A DNA stretch of 64,000 nt from Rubrivivax sp. (lineage in GTDB: Bacteria > Pseudomonadota > Gammaproteobacteria > Burkholderiales > Burkholderiaceae_C). The notes under the pieces are model-generated. The model was not told the DNA's origin and ran no database searches. It saw nothing but the letters and a program-made list of their open reading frames with translations. The stretch spans positions 1-64,000 of the forward strand of contig JAIXSE010000001.1 in assembly GCA_027484825.1 (NCBI GenBank), read 5' to 3'. Shown in pieces: positions 16,857 through 25,084 of the stretch; the stretch's first letter is position 1, and each line of letters starts with the position of its first letter. A program made the position numbers and the translations under genes.

Positions 16857-17813
16857 ATGATTGAGACCACGACCGCTGTTGTTGAGAGCGCCGATGCCGG
16901 CGCCGCGGAGGCCGCCGCCAAGAAGCATGCGCATGAGATGAACAAGCTCTCCAAGCGCCTGCACCGCCAGGTCGGCCAGGCCATTGCCGACTTCAACATG
17001 ATCGAGGACGGCGACAAGGTCATGGTCTGCCTGTCCGGCGGCAAGGACAGCTATTCGCTGCTGGACATCCTGATCAACCTGAAGGAGCGGGCGCCGATCA
17101 AGTTCGACATCGTGGCGGTGAACCTCGACCAGAAGCAGCCCGGTTTCCCCGAAGACGTGTTGCCGGCCTATCTCAAGTCGCGCGGCGTGGACTTCCACAT
17201 CGAGGAGCAGGACACCTACTCCATCGTCAAGCGCCTGGTGCCCGAGGGCAAGACCACCTGCAGCCTGTGCTCGCGCCTGCGCCGCGGCATCCTGTACCGG
17301 GTGGCCGGTGAGCTGGGCGCCACCAAGATCGCGCTGGGCCACCATCGGGACGACATCGTCACCACCTTGATGCTCAACATGTTCTTCGGCAGCCGCATGA
17401 AGGGCATGCCGCCCAAGCTGGTCAGCGACGACGGCAAGAACGTGGTCATCCGTCCGCTGGCCTATGTGCGGGAGTCCGACCTGCAGCGCTGGGCCGACCA
17501 CCGCGAATTCCCCATCATTCCCTGCAACCTCTGCGGCAGCCAGCCCAACCTGCAGCGCGCCACGGTCAAGGCCATGCTGCAGGACTGGGACCGCCGTTTC
17601 CCCGGCCGCGTGGACAACATGTTCACCGCCATGGGCAACATCGTGACCTCGCACATGATGGACCGGTCGCTGTTCCCCTTCGAGACCATCAAGGCCACAG
17701 GCGCTCCGGTGCAGGACGGTGACATCGCCTTTGACGAGGAAGAGAACTGCGGCACCAGTGCCGCGGCCCCCGCCTCGGTCATCCGACTGGTGCGCGACGA
17801 CGACCAGGAATGA
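16857..17813 (+). CDS. ttcA: tRNA 2-thiocytidine(32) synthetase TtcA
   Basis: A 318-residue ATP- and iron-sulfur-dependent enzyme that thiolates C32 of tRNA anticodon loops. The PP-loop ATP-binding motif SGGKDS is at 60-65, and the cluster-binding cysteine pairs are Cys135/Cys138 (CSLC) and Cys223/Cys226 (CNLC). The N-terminal 25 residues are a variable Ala/Glu-rich leader. It lies 72 bp after the FolB fusion gene and may share its transcript. Full length, with no missing catalytic residues. Confidence 0.97.
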   Translation: MIETTTAVVESADAGAAEAAAKKHAHEMNKLSKRLHRQVGQAIADFNMIEDGDKVMVCLSGGKDSYSLLDILINLKERAPIKFDIVAVNLDQKQPGFPEDVLPAYLKSRGVDFHIEEQDTYSIVKRLVPEGKTTCSLCSRLRRGILYRVAGELGATKIALGHHRDDIVTTLMLNMFFGSRMKGMPPKLVSDDGKNVVIRPLAYVRESDLQRWADHREFPIIPCNLCGSQPNLQRATVKAMLQDWDRRFPGRVDNMFTAMGNIVTSHMMDRSLFPFETIKATGAPVQDGDIAFDEEENCGTSAAAPASVIRLVRDDDQE

Positions 17814-18006
17814 GCGGTGTGCGCCAGGGCTGAAGTCAGGGTTGAAGTCGGGGCGGAAACCTGACCGAAACCGGACCCTTACCTGGCCCCAACAGACAGG
17901 GTCAACCAGACACGGTCACAATCGTTGTCATGCACATGAGGCACCTGCGCAGGCGCGCGGACTGCCCCGAATGACATCGACACGGCATCGACCTCTGGAG
18001 GCCCGT

Positions 18007-18648
18007 ATGTATTCTTTGACTCGTCGGCTGGCGCTGGCCAGCTTTGGCGCCGCAGCAGTGCTGGCCCTGACCGGCTGCGCGGCGCTCAACACCGTCTCGG
18101 CCGAGGTGCAGACCTTCGGCAGTTGGCCGGCCGGCCGCCAGCCCGGCACCTATGCCTTCGAGCGCATGCCCTCGCAGCAGCAGAACGAGCAGGCGCAGGC
18201 CCGCCTGGAAGACGCTGCCCGGGCCGCCCTGGAGAAGGTCGGCTTCACGGCCGCCGCCGATGCGAAGTCGGCCGACGTGCTGGTGACCCTGGGCGCGCGC
18301 ATCACCCGCAGCTCGCCCGCACCGTGGGACGACCCGCTGTGGTGGCGCTGGAACGGCAACTACTTCCAGTGGCGCTATGGCCCGGCCTGGCGGCCGTATT
18401 ACAACCGCTGGGGCTTCGCCTACCCGATGGATCCGATGATGGAGCGTCGCTACGACCGGGAGGTGGCGCTGCTGCTGCGCGACCGCAAGACCAACGAGCC
18501 GCTGTATGAAGCGCGCGCCAGCAATGACGGTCTGACCGAAGGCGATGCGCGCCTGCTGGCGGCCCTGTTCGAGTCCTCGATGGCCGACTTCCCGCAGACC
18601 CGGCCGGAGCCGCATTCGGTGTCCGTGATGCTGCCACCGGCGCCCTGA
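18007..18648 (+). CDS. DUF4136 domain lipoprotein
   Basis: A 213-residue protein with a lipoprotein signal peptide: a positive N-terminus, a hydrophobic core and lipobox LTGC with Cys24. The mature part contains the DUF4136 pattern: an early YAFERMP segment, a DVLVTLGARIT strand, a central Trp/Tyr-rich WWRWNGNYFQWRYG block and a late FPQTRPE segment. These proteins are predicted to sit on the inner leaflet of the outer membrane, or the inner membrane; function unknown. The ATG at 18007 is supported by GGAGG about 6 nt upstream. Longer in-frame starts lack a signal peptide. Confidence 0.9.
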   Translation: MYSLTRRLALASFGAAAVLALTGCAALNTVSAEVQTFGSWPAGRQPGTYAFERMPSQQQNEQAQARLEDAARAALEKVGFTAAADAKSADVLVTLGARITRSSPAPWDDPLWWRWNGNYFQWRYGPAWRPYYNRWGFAYPMDPMMERRYDREVALLLRDRKTNEPLYEARASNDGLTEGDARLLAALFESSMADFPQTRPEPHSVSVMLPPAP

Positions 18649-18675
18649 GCGGCCAGGGGCGCAGCGCCCAACGAT

Positions 18676-18710
18676 AATCGCGGTTTTCCACTGGAAGCCG
18701 CGATTTTTTT
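18676..18710 (+). promoter_or_regulatory. Hairpin with T7 tract abutting the glmU start codon
   Basis: AATCGCGG (18676-18683) and CCGCGATT (18698-18705) are perfect 8-bp arms. Inner TTCC/GGAA pairing is possible, and seven T residues run directly into the glmU ATG at 18711. It looks like a bidirectional intrinsic terminator for the lipoprotein gene, or an attenuator for glmU. GATAAT at 18674-18679 overlaps its left arm and may instead be the glmU -10 box, in which case glmU mRNA would be nearly leaderless. No Shine-Dalgarno other than GGAAG inside the hairpin is seen. Confidence 0.65.
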
Positions 18711-20084
18711 ATGTCGCTCAACATCGTTGTCATGGCTGCGGGCAAGGGCACCCGCATGAAGTCGTCCCTGCCGAAGGTGCTGCACAAACTGGCCGGCCGC
18801 CCGCTGCTCAAGCATGTGCTGTCCAGCACGACGGCCCTGCAGGCGCAGGCCCGCATCGTGATCACCGGCCATGGCGCGGACCAGGTGGAAGCCGCGGTCG
18901 CCGCGGACGGCGTGCGCTTCGTGCGCCAGGAACCGCAGCTCGGGACCGGCCATGCCATCCAGCAGGCCGTCCCGGCCCTGGAGAGCGGCGGCACCACCCT
19001 CATCCTCAGCGGCGACACCCCCCTCATCAGCACCGCCACCACCCAGGCCATGGTCGAGGCGAGCCAGGGCAACCGGCTGGTGCTGCTGACCATTCACTAT
19101 GCCGACCCGACCGGCTACGGCCGCATCGTCCGCGACGGCGAATCAGTCCAGGCCATCGTGGAGCACAAGGACGCCACGCCCGAGCAGCGCCTGATCCGTG
19201 AGTGCTACACCGGCATCATGGCCGCCCCCACCGAAGCGCTCAAGCGCTGGGTGGGCCAGCTGAGCAACCAGAATGCGCAGGGTGAGTACTACCTGACCGA
19301 CATCGTGGCCATGGCCGTGTCGGAGGGGGTGCCGGTCGTGGCGGTCAGCACCGCCGACGAAACCGAAGTGCTGGGCGTCAACAGCCCGTCGCAGCTGGCC
19401 CATCTGGAGCGCCGTTTCCAGCGCCAGCAGGCCGAGGCGCTGATGGACGCCGGGGTCCGGCTGGGCGATCCGTCGCGTCTGGACGTGCGGGGCACGCTGA
19501 CCTGCGGGCGCGATGTGGAGATCGACGTCAACTGCGTCTTCGAAGGCACGGTCAGCCTGGGGGACGGCGTGCGCATCGGCGCCAACTGCGTGATCCGCAA
19601 TGCCACCATTGCGGCCGGCGCGCGCATCCACGAATTCACCCATATCGATGGTGAAGCGGCGGGGGCCAGCGTCGGTGAAGGCGCCCTCATCGGCCCGTTC
19701 GCCCGGCTGCGCCCCGGTGCCCAGCTCGGGGCGGAGGTGCACATCGGCAACTTCGTGGAGGTCAAGAACTCCACCCTGGCCAAGGGCGCCAAGGCCAATC
19801 ATCTGGCCTACCTGGGCGATGCCACGGTCGGTGAGCGCGTCAATTACGGCGCCGGATCGATTACCGCAAACTATGACGGCGCCAACAAGCACCGCACCAC
19901 CATCGGGGCGGATGTGCATGTGGGCTCCAACTGCGTGCTGGTCGCCCCGGTGACGCTGGGGGACGGCGCCACCATCGGCGGCGGCTCCACCATCACCAAG
20001 GATGTGGCGCCCGGGCAGCTGGCCGTGGCGCGCGGTCGACAAACCGTGATATCTGAATGGGTTAGACCTGTCAAAAAGAAGTGA
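18711..20084 (+). CDS. glmU: Bifunctional UDP-GlcNAc pyrophosphorylase / GlcN-1-P acetyltransferase
   Basis: A 457-residue cytosolic enzyme making UDP-N-acetylglucosamine for peptidoglycan and LPS. The N-terminal half has the uridylyltransferase signature AAGKGTRMKS (about 9-18) and the GDTPL metal site. The C-terminal half is a left-handed beta-helix of hexapeptide repeats with the acetyltransferase residues around NFVEVKN, HLAYLGD and the NYGAGSITANYDG block. Full length compared with the family. The start codon directly follows a T-tract hairpin. Downstream is a weak hairpin (GGGGTT/AATCCC near 20086) followed by TTTAA. Confidence 0.98.
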   Translation: MSLNIVVMAAGKGTRMKSSLPKVLHKLAGRPLLKHVLSSTTALQAQARIVITGHGADQVEAAVAADGVRFVRQEPQLGTGHAIQQAVPALESGGTTLILSGDTPLISTATTQAMVEASQGNRLVLLTIHYADPTGYGRIVRDGESVQAIVEHKDATPEQRLIRECYTGIMAAPTEALKRWVGQLSNQNAQGEYYLTDIVAMAVSEGVPVVAVSTADETEVLGVNSPSQLAHLERRFQRQQAEALMDAGVRLGDPSRLDVRGTLTCGRDVEIDVNCVFEGTVSLGDGVRIGANCVIRNATIAAGARIHEFTHIDGEAAGASVGEGALIGPFARLRPGAQLGAEVHIGNFVEVKNSTLAKGAKANHLAYLGDATVGERVNYGAGSITANYDGANKHRTTIGADVHVGSNCVLVAPVTLGDGATIGGGSTITKDVAPGQLAVARGRQTVISEWVRPVKKK

Positions 20085-20257
20085 GGGGTTCAGAATCCCT
20101 TTAAGCTGGCTTTGCGTTCGGGCGGTCTGTGGCATGTTGACCGTGACATGTGCATCAAATGGCCCGTTGCGATGCGGCTTGCCCCCCGGACCACGGGAGG
20201 CGACCGGGGCCAGGCGTCTCTAGCATTGGCCCTGTTGTAGATCCACCTGGGTGTTCC

Positions 20258-20755
20258 ATGGCGATCCGTACTGCTGACACGACCGAGCTGCTGACCCTGC
20301 GGGATGACGAAGTCGCCCTGCCGGAGACGGCTGCACTGGACGGGCTGATGAAGTCTCTGGAAGCGGAGGCGGACACGCCCGAGGACCAGGCCGCCCGCAG
20401 CGAAGCGCTGGAGCGCCTGGCCCTGTCGCACGCCATGTGCGACGACGCCGCCCAGGCCTGCTTCTATCTGTGCCGCAGCCTGGGTCTGGCCCGCCAGCAG
20501 ACTCCCACGCAGGATGGCCAGTCCGGCCCCGACCTGGATCTGCTGTTCCAGCTGCTGGGCGCCCTGGCCGACCTGCCGGCGGAAGTCAGCGCCCTGCCCA
20601 TGCCGGAAGGCGAAGCCGACGGTCTGGGGGTGGCGGAACTCTGCCATCAGCTCAGCGCGGCCCGTGACATGACCACCGCGGCCTGGAATGAAGCGGCCGA
20701 GATGAATCTGAGCGTCACCACCTGCCCGGCGGCGCCCGCCCACGCACTGCACTGA
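20258..20755 (+). CDS. Hypothetical protein
   Basis: A 165-residue acidic, helix-rich, soluble protein with no signal peptide and a middle region rich in Asp, Ala and Leu. Strong third-position GC bias supports real coding. The ATG at 20258 is the first that gives a protein-like N-terminus; the in-frame ATG at 20150 lies in a less biased stretch. No ribosome-binding site is evident. Not recognised as any family; the antisense frame of similar length is judged a shadow. It lies alone between glmU and the convergent RAYT-like gene. Confidence 0.6.
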   Translation: MAIRTADTTELLTLRDDEVALPETAALDGLMKSLEAEADTPEDQAARSEALERLALSHAMCDDAAQACFYLCRSLGLARQQTPTQDGQSGPDLDLLFQLLGALADLPAEVSALPMPEGEADGLGVAELCHQLSAARDMTTAAWNEAAEMNLSVTTCPAAPAHALH

Positions 20756-20774
20756 TTGCCGCCGATGAGCGGCC

Positions 20775-20824
20775 TGGGCTCAATGGATCGGGCTCAGCAG
20801 CTTGGGCTCAATGGCTCGGGCTGA
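20775..20824. repeat. Two direct copies of a 22-bp unit at the 3' end of the RAYT-like gene
   Basis: TGGGCTCAATGG-A-TCGGGCT (from 20775) recurs with two changes from 20803, period 28 bp. The second copy overlaps the stop codon of the gene at 20808. RAYT genes usually lie beside the repeats they mobilise, but no clear REP hairpin is visible in these units. Confidence 0.6.
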
Positions 20825-21659
20825 CCGAGCGGTGCCCGCGCTCATGACCGGCAATCAGCCGGCTCACCCGCGACACGGACAAGCCCAACTCCCTCGCCAG
20901 CGCGGTCATTGACTGACCGCCTTCGGTGTGAGCGCGGTAGAGCGCTTCTTCCCGCGAGCTGCTGTTTCTCAGCCATTCCCGCAAGGCGCGCGGACGCTGC
21001 GCACGAGGGGCCCGTTCGCTGAGGTTCACCGTCCGCTGCACAAAGGCGGCATCGCCCAGGAAGATCTGGTGGCGCAGTTGGCTCCAGATGTCCAGTTGCG
21101 GATCGGATTCCACCAGACCGTAATAACGCTGGGCGGCCCGGCGACGGTCGGACGCCGTCTGAGGCAGTCGCCCCAGCACATGGCTCCACAGGCCTTCCAC
21201 CTCCAGCCACGGCGGCGAGTCGGCCATGCCGGAGTGCGCCGGGAAACTGCTCCAGGGCCACCGCGCGGGATCGTCCACCAGCGCGTCCCGCACGCCCACC
21301 AGCTCCACATACCGGCAGGCATCCAGCAGCAGATGCTCGCGGTCCACCAGCACCGCCTTGAAGCGGCCCTGGAAGACATGACCGGTCCGGCCGTGACGCC
21401 GGTTGTAGGCCTGGGTGTAGACGCCGTTGAGGTGGCGCATCAGTCGCGACAGATTGGCCTGTCGGGTGAAGATCAGCAGCTCGTAGTGCAGGCTGCCCAG
21501 CCCGTAGGCCAGCACCTGCGCATCAAACCGCTTCGCGGCTTGATCGACCAGCTCCAGCATCAGGCGACGATCTTCGTCGTCGGCGAACACAGGCTGCTCC
21601 CCCCGTGTGGCCACGTGGTAGACAGCGCCTGGAAACTCGATGCGAAGGGGCCTTGCCAT
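20808..21659 (-). CDS. REP-associated tyrosine transposase (RAYT)-like protein with altered HUH motif
   Basis: A 283-residue protein with the Y1-transposase/RAYT fold signature: the N-terminal MARPLRIEFPGAVYHV stretch, the NRRHGRTGHVFQGRFK block (about 86-101) and a tyrosine at 81 or 85 in the catalytic-Tyr region. At the metal-binding HUH site the sequence is LHYELL (His58, Glu60) where the family normally has His-x-His. A C-terminal DnaA-like helix-turn-helix is present (MTALARELGLSVSRVSRLI, about 248-266). The usual role is single-strand DNA nicking at REP hairpins. The His-to-Glu change suggests changed metal use or domestication as a DNA-binding protein. Single copy in the window, with no terminal repeats. 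Confidence 0.85.
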   Translation of the reverse strand: MARPLRIEFPGAVYHVATRGEQPVFADDEDRRLMLELVDQAAKRFDAQVLAYGLGSLHYELLIFTRQANLSRLMRHLNGVYTQAYNRRHGRTGHVFQGRFKAVLVDREHLLLDACRYVELVGVRDALVDDPARWPWSSFPAHSGMADSPPWLEVEGLWSHVLGRLPQTASDRRRAAQRYYGLVESDPQLDIWSQLRHQIFLGDAAFVQRTVNLSERAPRAQRPRALREWLRNSSSREEALYRAHTEGGQSMTALARELGLSVSRVSRLIAGHERGHRSVSPSH

Positions 21660-21738
21660 GGCAACAAGCTAGGCGACGGCTGCCCAAAAAACAAGGCGCC
21701 CGCCCGCTCAATAGGGCGGCTGCGGGCCCCAGCCGGGA

Positions 21739-22218
21739 TCAGCTCTTGCCAAGCTTGGCCAGCACCTGCAACACGGCGTCTTCGCCCATGTTGCGGGCGT
21801 CGGCGAGCTCGCCGCCCAGGGTGGCGCCCAAGACCTGACCCTCCTGGCTCAGGACCGCCACGGTCGGGATGCCCTTCTTGAGGGTCACCCCCATCTGGTT
21901 GGCCACGTCGACGTTGCGATCAAATCGACCGACATTGACCTTCACGACGACAAAGCGCTTGTTCACCTCATGCGACAGCGACCCTTGGCCCAGGCCGCGG
22001 TTCAGCGCCAGGCAGTCCTTGCACCAGTTGGCGCCGTAGATCACCAGCACCTGCTTGCGATCGGCGGCGGCCTTGGCCACCGCTTCGTTGATATCTACCC
22101 GAGCGTCCGCCTGCTCGTTGTAGGGGCCTTCGCTCAGGGCGTCTGCCGCGTGGACGGCCGGCAGGGCCGTCATGGCCCACACCGCGGCCATCAGCAAGGT
22201 CGTGGTACGTCGTTTCAT
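21739..22218 (-). CDS. Exported thioredoxin-fold protein
   Basis: A 159-residue protein with a signal peptide ending near VHAAD (residue 25) and a thioredoxin-like domain with active-site WCKDC. Later GIPTVAVL supplies the conserved cis-Pro. It resembles the DsbD-gamma/thioredoxin-like (thioredoxin_7) exported reductases. Likely a periplasmic thiol oxidoreductase; the partner is not identifiable here. The ATG at 22218 is chosen over the GTG one codon upstream. It is divergent from the DUF808 gene. Confidence 0.88.
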   Translation of the reverse strand: MKRRTTTLLMAAVWAMTALPAVHAADALSEGPYNEQADARVDINEAVAKAAADRKQVLVIYGANWCKDCLALNRGLGQGSLSHEVNKRFVVVKVNVGRFDRNVDVANQMGVTLKKGIPTVAVLSQEGQVLGATLGGELADARNMGEDAVLQVLAKLGKS

Positions 22219-22351
22219 CACGTCAGTGTGCCATCACGAGCAAGCGCTTGCACACCAGCCCCGCCTATCGGAAATACCGATGGGCGCATGCGGTACAAAC
22301 GCAGCTTCCCAAACTTCCTTTTTTCAGCGGTCCACAGCCGCCCATCACACC

Positions 22352-23260
<909 letters not shown>

Positions 23261-23316
23261 GCCGCCGAGGCTGGTAACGTGCACCTGCGGGCATCGGCAT
23301 CGCGGAGAATCACGGC

Positions 23317-23544
23317 ATGAAGACGCATCAGATTGAAATCCAGAAGTTCAAGGCCGCCTCCAACTCCAGCCACGGCACGGTCAGCTTCAAGGTGGACGCG
23401 CTCATCAGCGCCCGGCAACCGGTGGAAGGCATCGAGCCTTCCAGCCTCGTCACCATGAGCGAAGCCAATGCGCGGGTGCTGATGGCCCTGCTCAAGACCC
23501 AGCTGGCTGAGTTTGATGGCCGCAAAGCGCGCAGCCAGCGCTGA
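23317..23544 (+). CDS. Small conserved-type hypothetical protein
   Basis: A 75-residue basic soluble protein with a good ribosome-binding site (GGAG about 9 nt before ATG). The codon bias is that of its neighbours. It has no signal peptide or Cys pair, and ends with a Lys/Arg-rich tail. It lies between the DUF808 and UPF0149 genes on the same strand and is probably a real gene of unknown role. Confidence 0.7.
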   Translation: MKTHQIEIQKFKAASNSSHGTVSFKVDALISARQPVEGIEPSSLVTMSEANARVLMALLKTQLAEFDGRKARSQR

Positions 23545-23626
23545 GCGCGCACGCTACCCAGACTGAACCTTCTTTGGCCGGGACGAACTGAACCGGCAAC
23601 ACGATCTCCGAAAGCACCGAACCACC

Positions 23627-24238
23627 ATGGAATTGCCGCAGTACCAACCCGACAAGGCGGACTATCTGCCCCTGACCGACGACGAGCTCCAGGACCTGGA
23701 TGACTGGTTGTCCGAGCTGCCCACCGATGCCGCGATGAACATCGAGGCCATCGACGGCTACCTGAGCGCCCTGCTGCTGAGCCCCGTGTCGCTGAGCGAC
23801 AAGGCTGGCGCCGACTGGATGGCGCCGGTGTGGGGCGGCGGTGATCCCTTCGCCAGCGGCAAGCAGCGCAAGCGGGTGGCCCTGCTGCTGCTGCGTCATG
23901 TGCACAGTCTGTCGGTGCAGTGGACCTCCAAGCAGGACGAGTGGGAACCGATCTTCAGCATTGCAGAAGATGGCGAACAGCAACTGGTGGACGCCGAAGA
24001 CTGGTGCACCGGCTTCATGATCGGCGTGGACCAGGACAGCGACGCCTGGGGCCCTCTGTTCGAGCACACCAAGACCGCAGCGGCGCTGGCCCCCATCGCC
24101 CTGCTCGGGGGCGATGAGGAACAGCTGTCCGCCGACGATGCCGAGAAGCTGACCGACCTGCACTGGCGCGATGCGCTGAGCCGCGAAGTGCCGGAGGGTG
24201 TGCTGACGATGTGGACGCTGCGGCAAGCCGCGGACTGA
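23627..24238 (+). CDS. UPF0149 (YgfB/YecA) family protein
   Basis: A 203-residue acidic protein with UPF0149 features: an N-terminal LTDDELQDLDDWLSEL helix, AIDGYLSALLLSP near residues 44-56, and the EDWCTGFMIGVDQD segment near 125-138. No C-terminal SEC-C zinc motif is visible. Family function is poorly defined. It is convergent with the gene at 24246, only 7 bp away. Confidence 0.88.
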   Translation: MELPQYQPDKADYLPLTDDELQDLDDWLSELPTDAAMNIEAIDGYLSALLLSPVSLSDKAGADWMAPVWGGGDPFASGKQRKRVALLLLRHVHSLSVQWTSKQDEWEPIFSIAEDGEQQLVDAEDWCTGFMIGVDQDSDAWGPLFEHTKTAAALAPIALLGGDEEQLSADDAEKLTDLHWRDALSREVPEGVLTMWTLRQAAD

Positions 24239-24245
24239 CCAGGCC

Positions 24246-24854
24246 TCAGGCCGCCAGGGCCAGCACTTCGTAGTGCCCCAGCGCTTCTTCGACCGTCTGG
24301 GGCGCTGCCTCTCTCCGCTCCCGGCCTTCGCGGCCTTCGCGGCCCTCGCTGCTTTCGCGGCTTTCACGCCCCCAGGGCCCCAGCTCATACCGCCCACCCT
24401 GGGCGGCCCGCTGCAGCCCCACCTCCACCACCCCCAGCATGCCGAGCGCCTCCCGCAGGTTGTCTCGCACGGCGGAGGCGACGATCAGGGCTTCGTCGTC
24501 GTCTGACAGGGTGTCTTCGTCCATGTAGTCCCGCTCCAGCCGGGCCACCAGCTCAGCGCAGGCGGTGGCCTGCTGCATGCGCTCACGCACGGTCTCCAGC
24601 GCGACGCGGACGGTGATGTCGCGACGTGGGGTGAGCCATTCCGCATTGCCGGGCATGAAGCGACTGCGGGTGGGGCACATGCGGGATCGGTAGAGAAAGC
24701 CTTCCAGCTCCGCGTCGCTGAGGTCCGACAGCGGACGCAGGTCCAGCAAGGCGCTGACGACGGCGGATGCGTCGTCTTCCTCCGAGGGAAGTGACGCTGC
24801 GCTGAGCGCGCCAGCGAAGGCATGGGGGAAGGGAATGCAGGAAGGGTTCGTCAT
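24246..24854 (-). CDS. Hypothetical protein with Arg/Glu low-complexity segment
   Basis: A 202-residue soluble protein with a helical middle (about 90-160) and, near residues 165-190, a low-complexity run of Ser/Arg/Glu/Gly triplets (REGRE units) encoded by repeated CGGCCTTCG-like 9-mers. The ATG at 24854 has GGAG 8 nt upstream and is preferred over an in-frame start at 24893. No family recognised. Confidence 0.65.
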   Translation of the reverse strand: MTNPSCIPFPHAFAGALSAASLPSEEDDASAVVSALLDLRPLSDLSDAELEGFLYRSRMCPTRSRFMPGNAEWLTPRRDITVRVALETVRERMQQATACAELVARLERDYMDEDTLSDDDEALIVASAVRDNLREALGMLGVVEVGLQRAAQGGRYELGPWGRESRESSEGREGREGRERREAAPQTVEEALGHYEVLALAA

Positions 24855-24937
24855 GGGGCTACTCCGGGTCTGGCCATCAAAGGGATGGCTCATGATTCAC
24901 GGACTGACGACGCATTTCCTTGAAGAAGATCAAAGCC

Positions 24938-25052
24938 AAGGCCCACTCCTTTCACACCATTCATCTTGACTGGCGGAAGGCAGTGGGCCTTGTGCTGTGA
25001 ACGCGGGAGCGGCTCACCAGATTTGAGTGGCCATCGGGAGCGGTGTCCCGAT
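24938..25052 (-). terminator. Two inverted repeats downstream of the S9 peptidase gene
   Basis: Reading on the minus strand from the peptidase stop, ATCGGGA/TCCCGAT (25033-25052, 6-nt loop) comes first, then a 10-bp pair AAGGCCCACT/AGTGGGCCTT (24938-24947 and 24982-24991, 34-nt loop), followed by a modestly T-rich stretch. Together they may end the peptidase transcript, but neither has a strong U-tract. No gene is seen in 24855-25084. Confidence 0.4.
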
Positions 25053-25084
25053 AGCCCCTGAAGGAAGCCCTGGGGGTGCCGCGC

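Noticed and set aside
20090..20752. A 220-codon minus-strand frame opposite the hypothetical gene at 20258
   Set aside because: Composition is Gln/Gly/Arg-rich and shadow-like; the plus-strand frame has better bias and a balanced composition.
24270..24370. Repeats in the Arg/Glu-rich hypothetical gene considered as a CRISPR or VNTR array
   Set aside because: Units are short, unspaced and in frame with codon-level low complexity; there are no spacers or cas genes.
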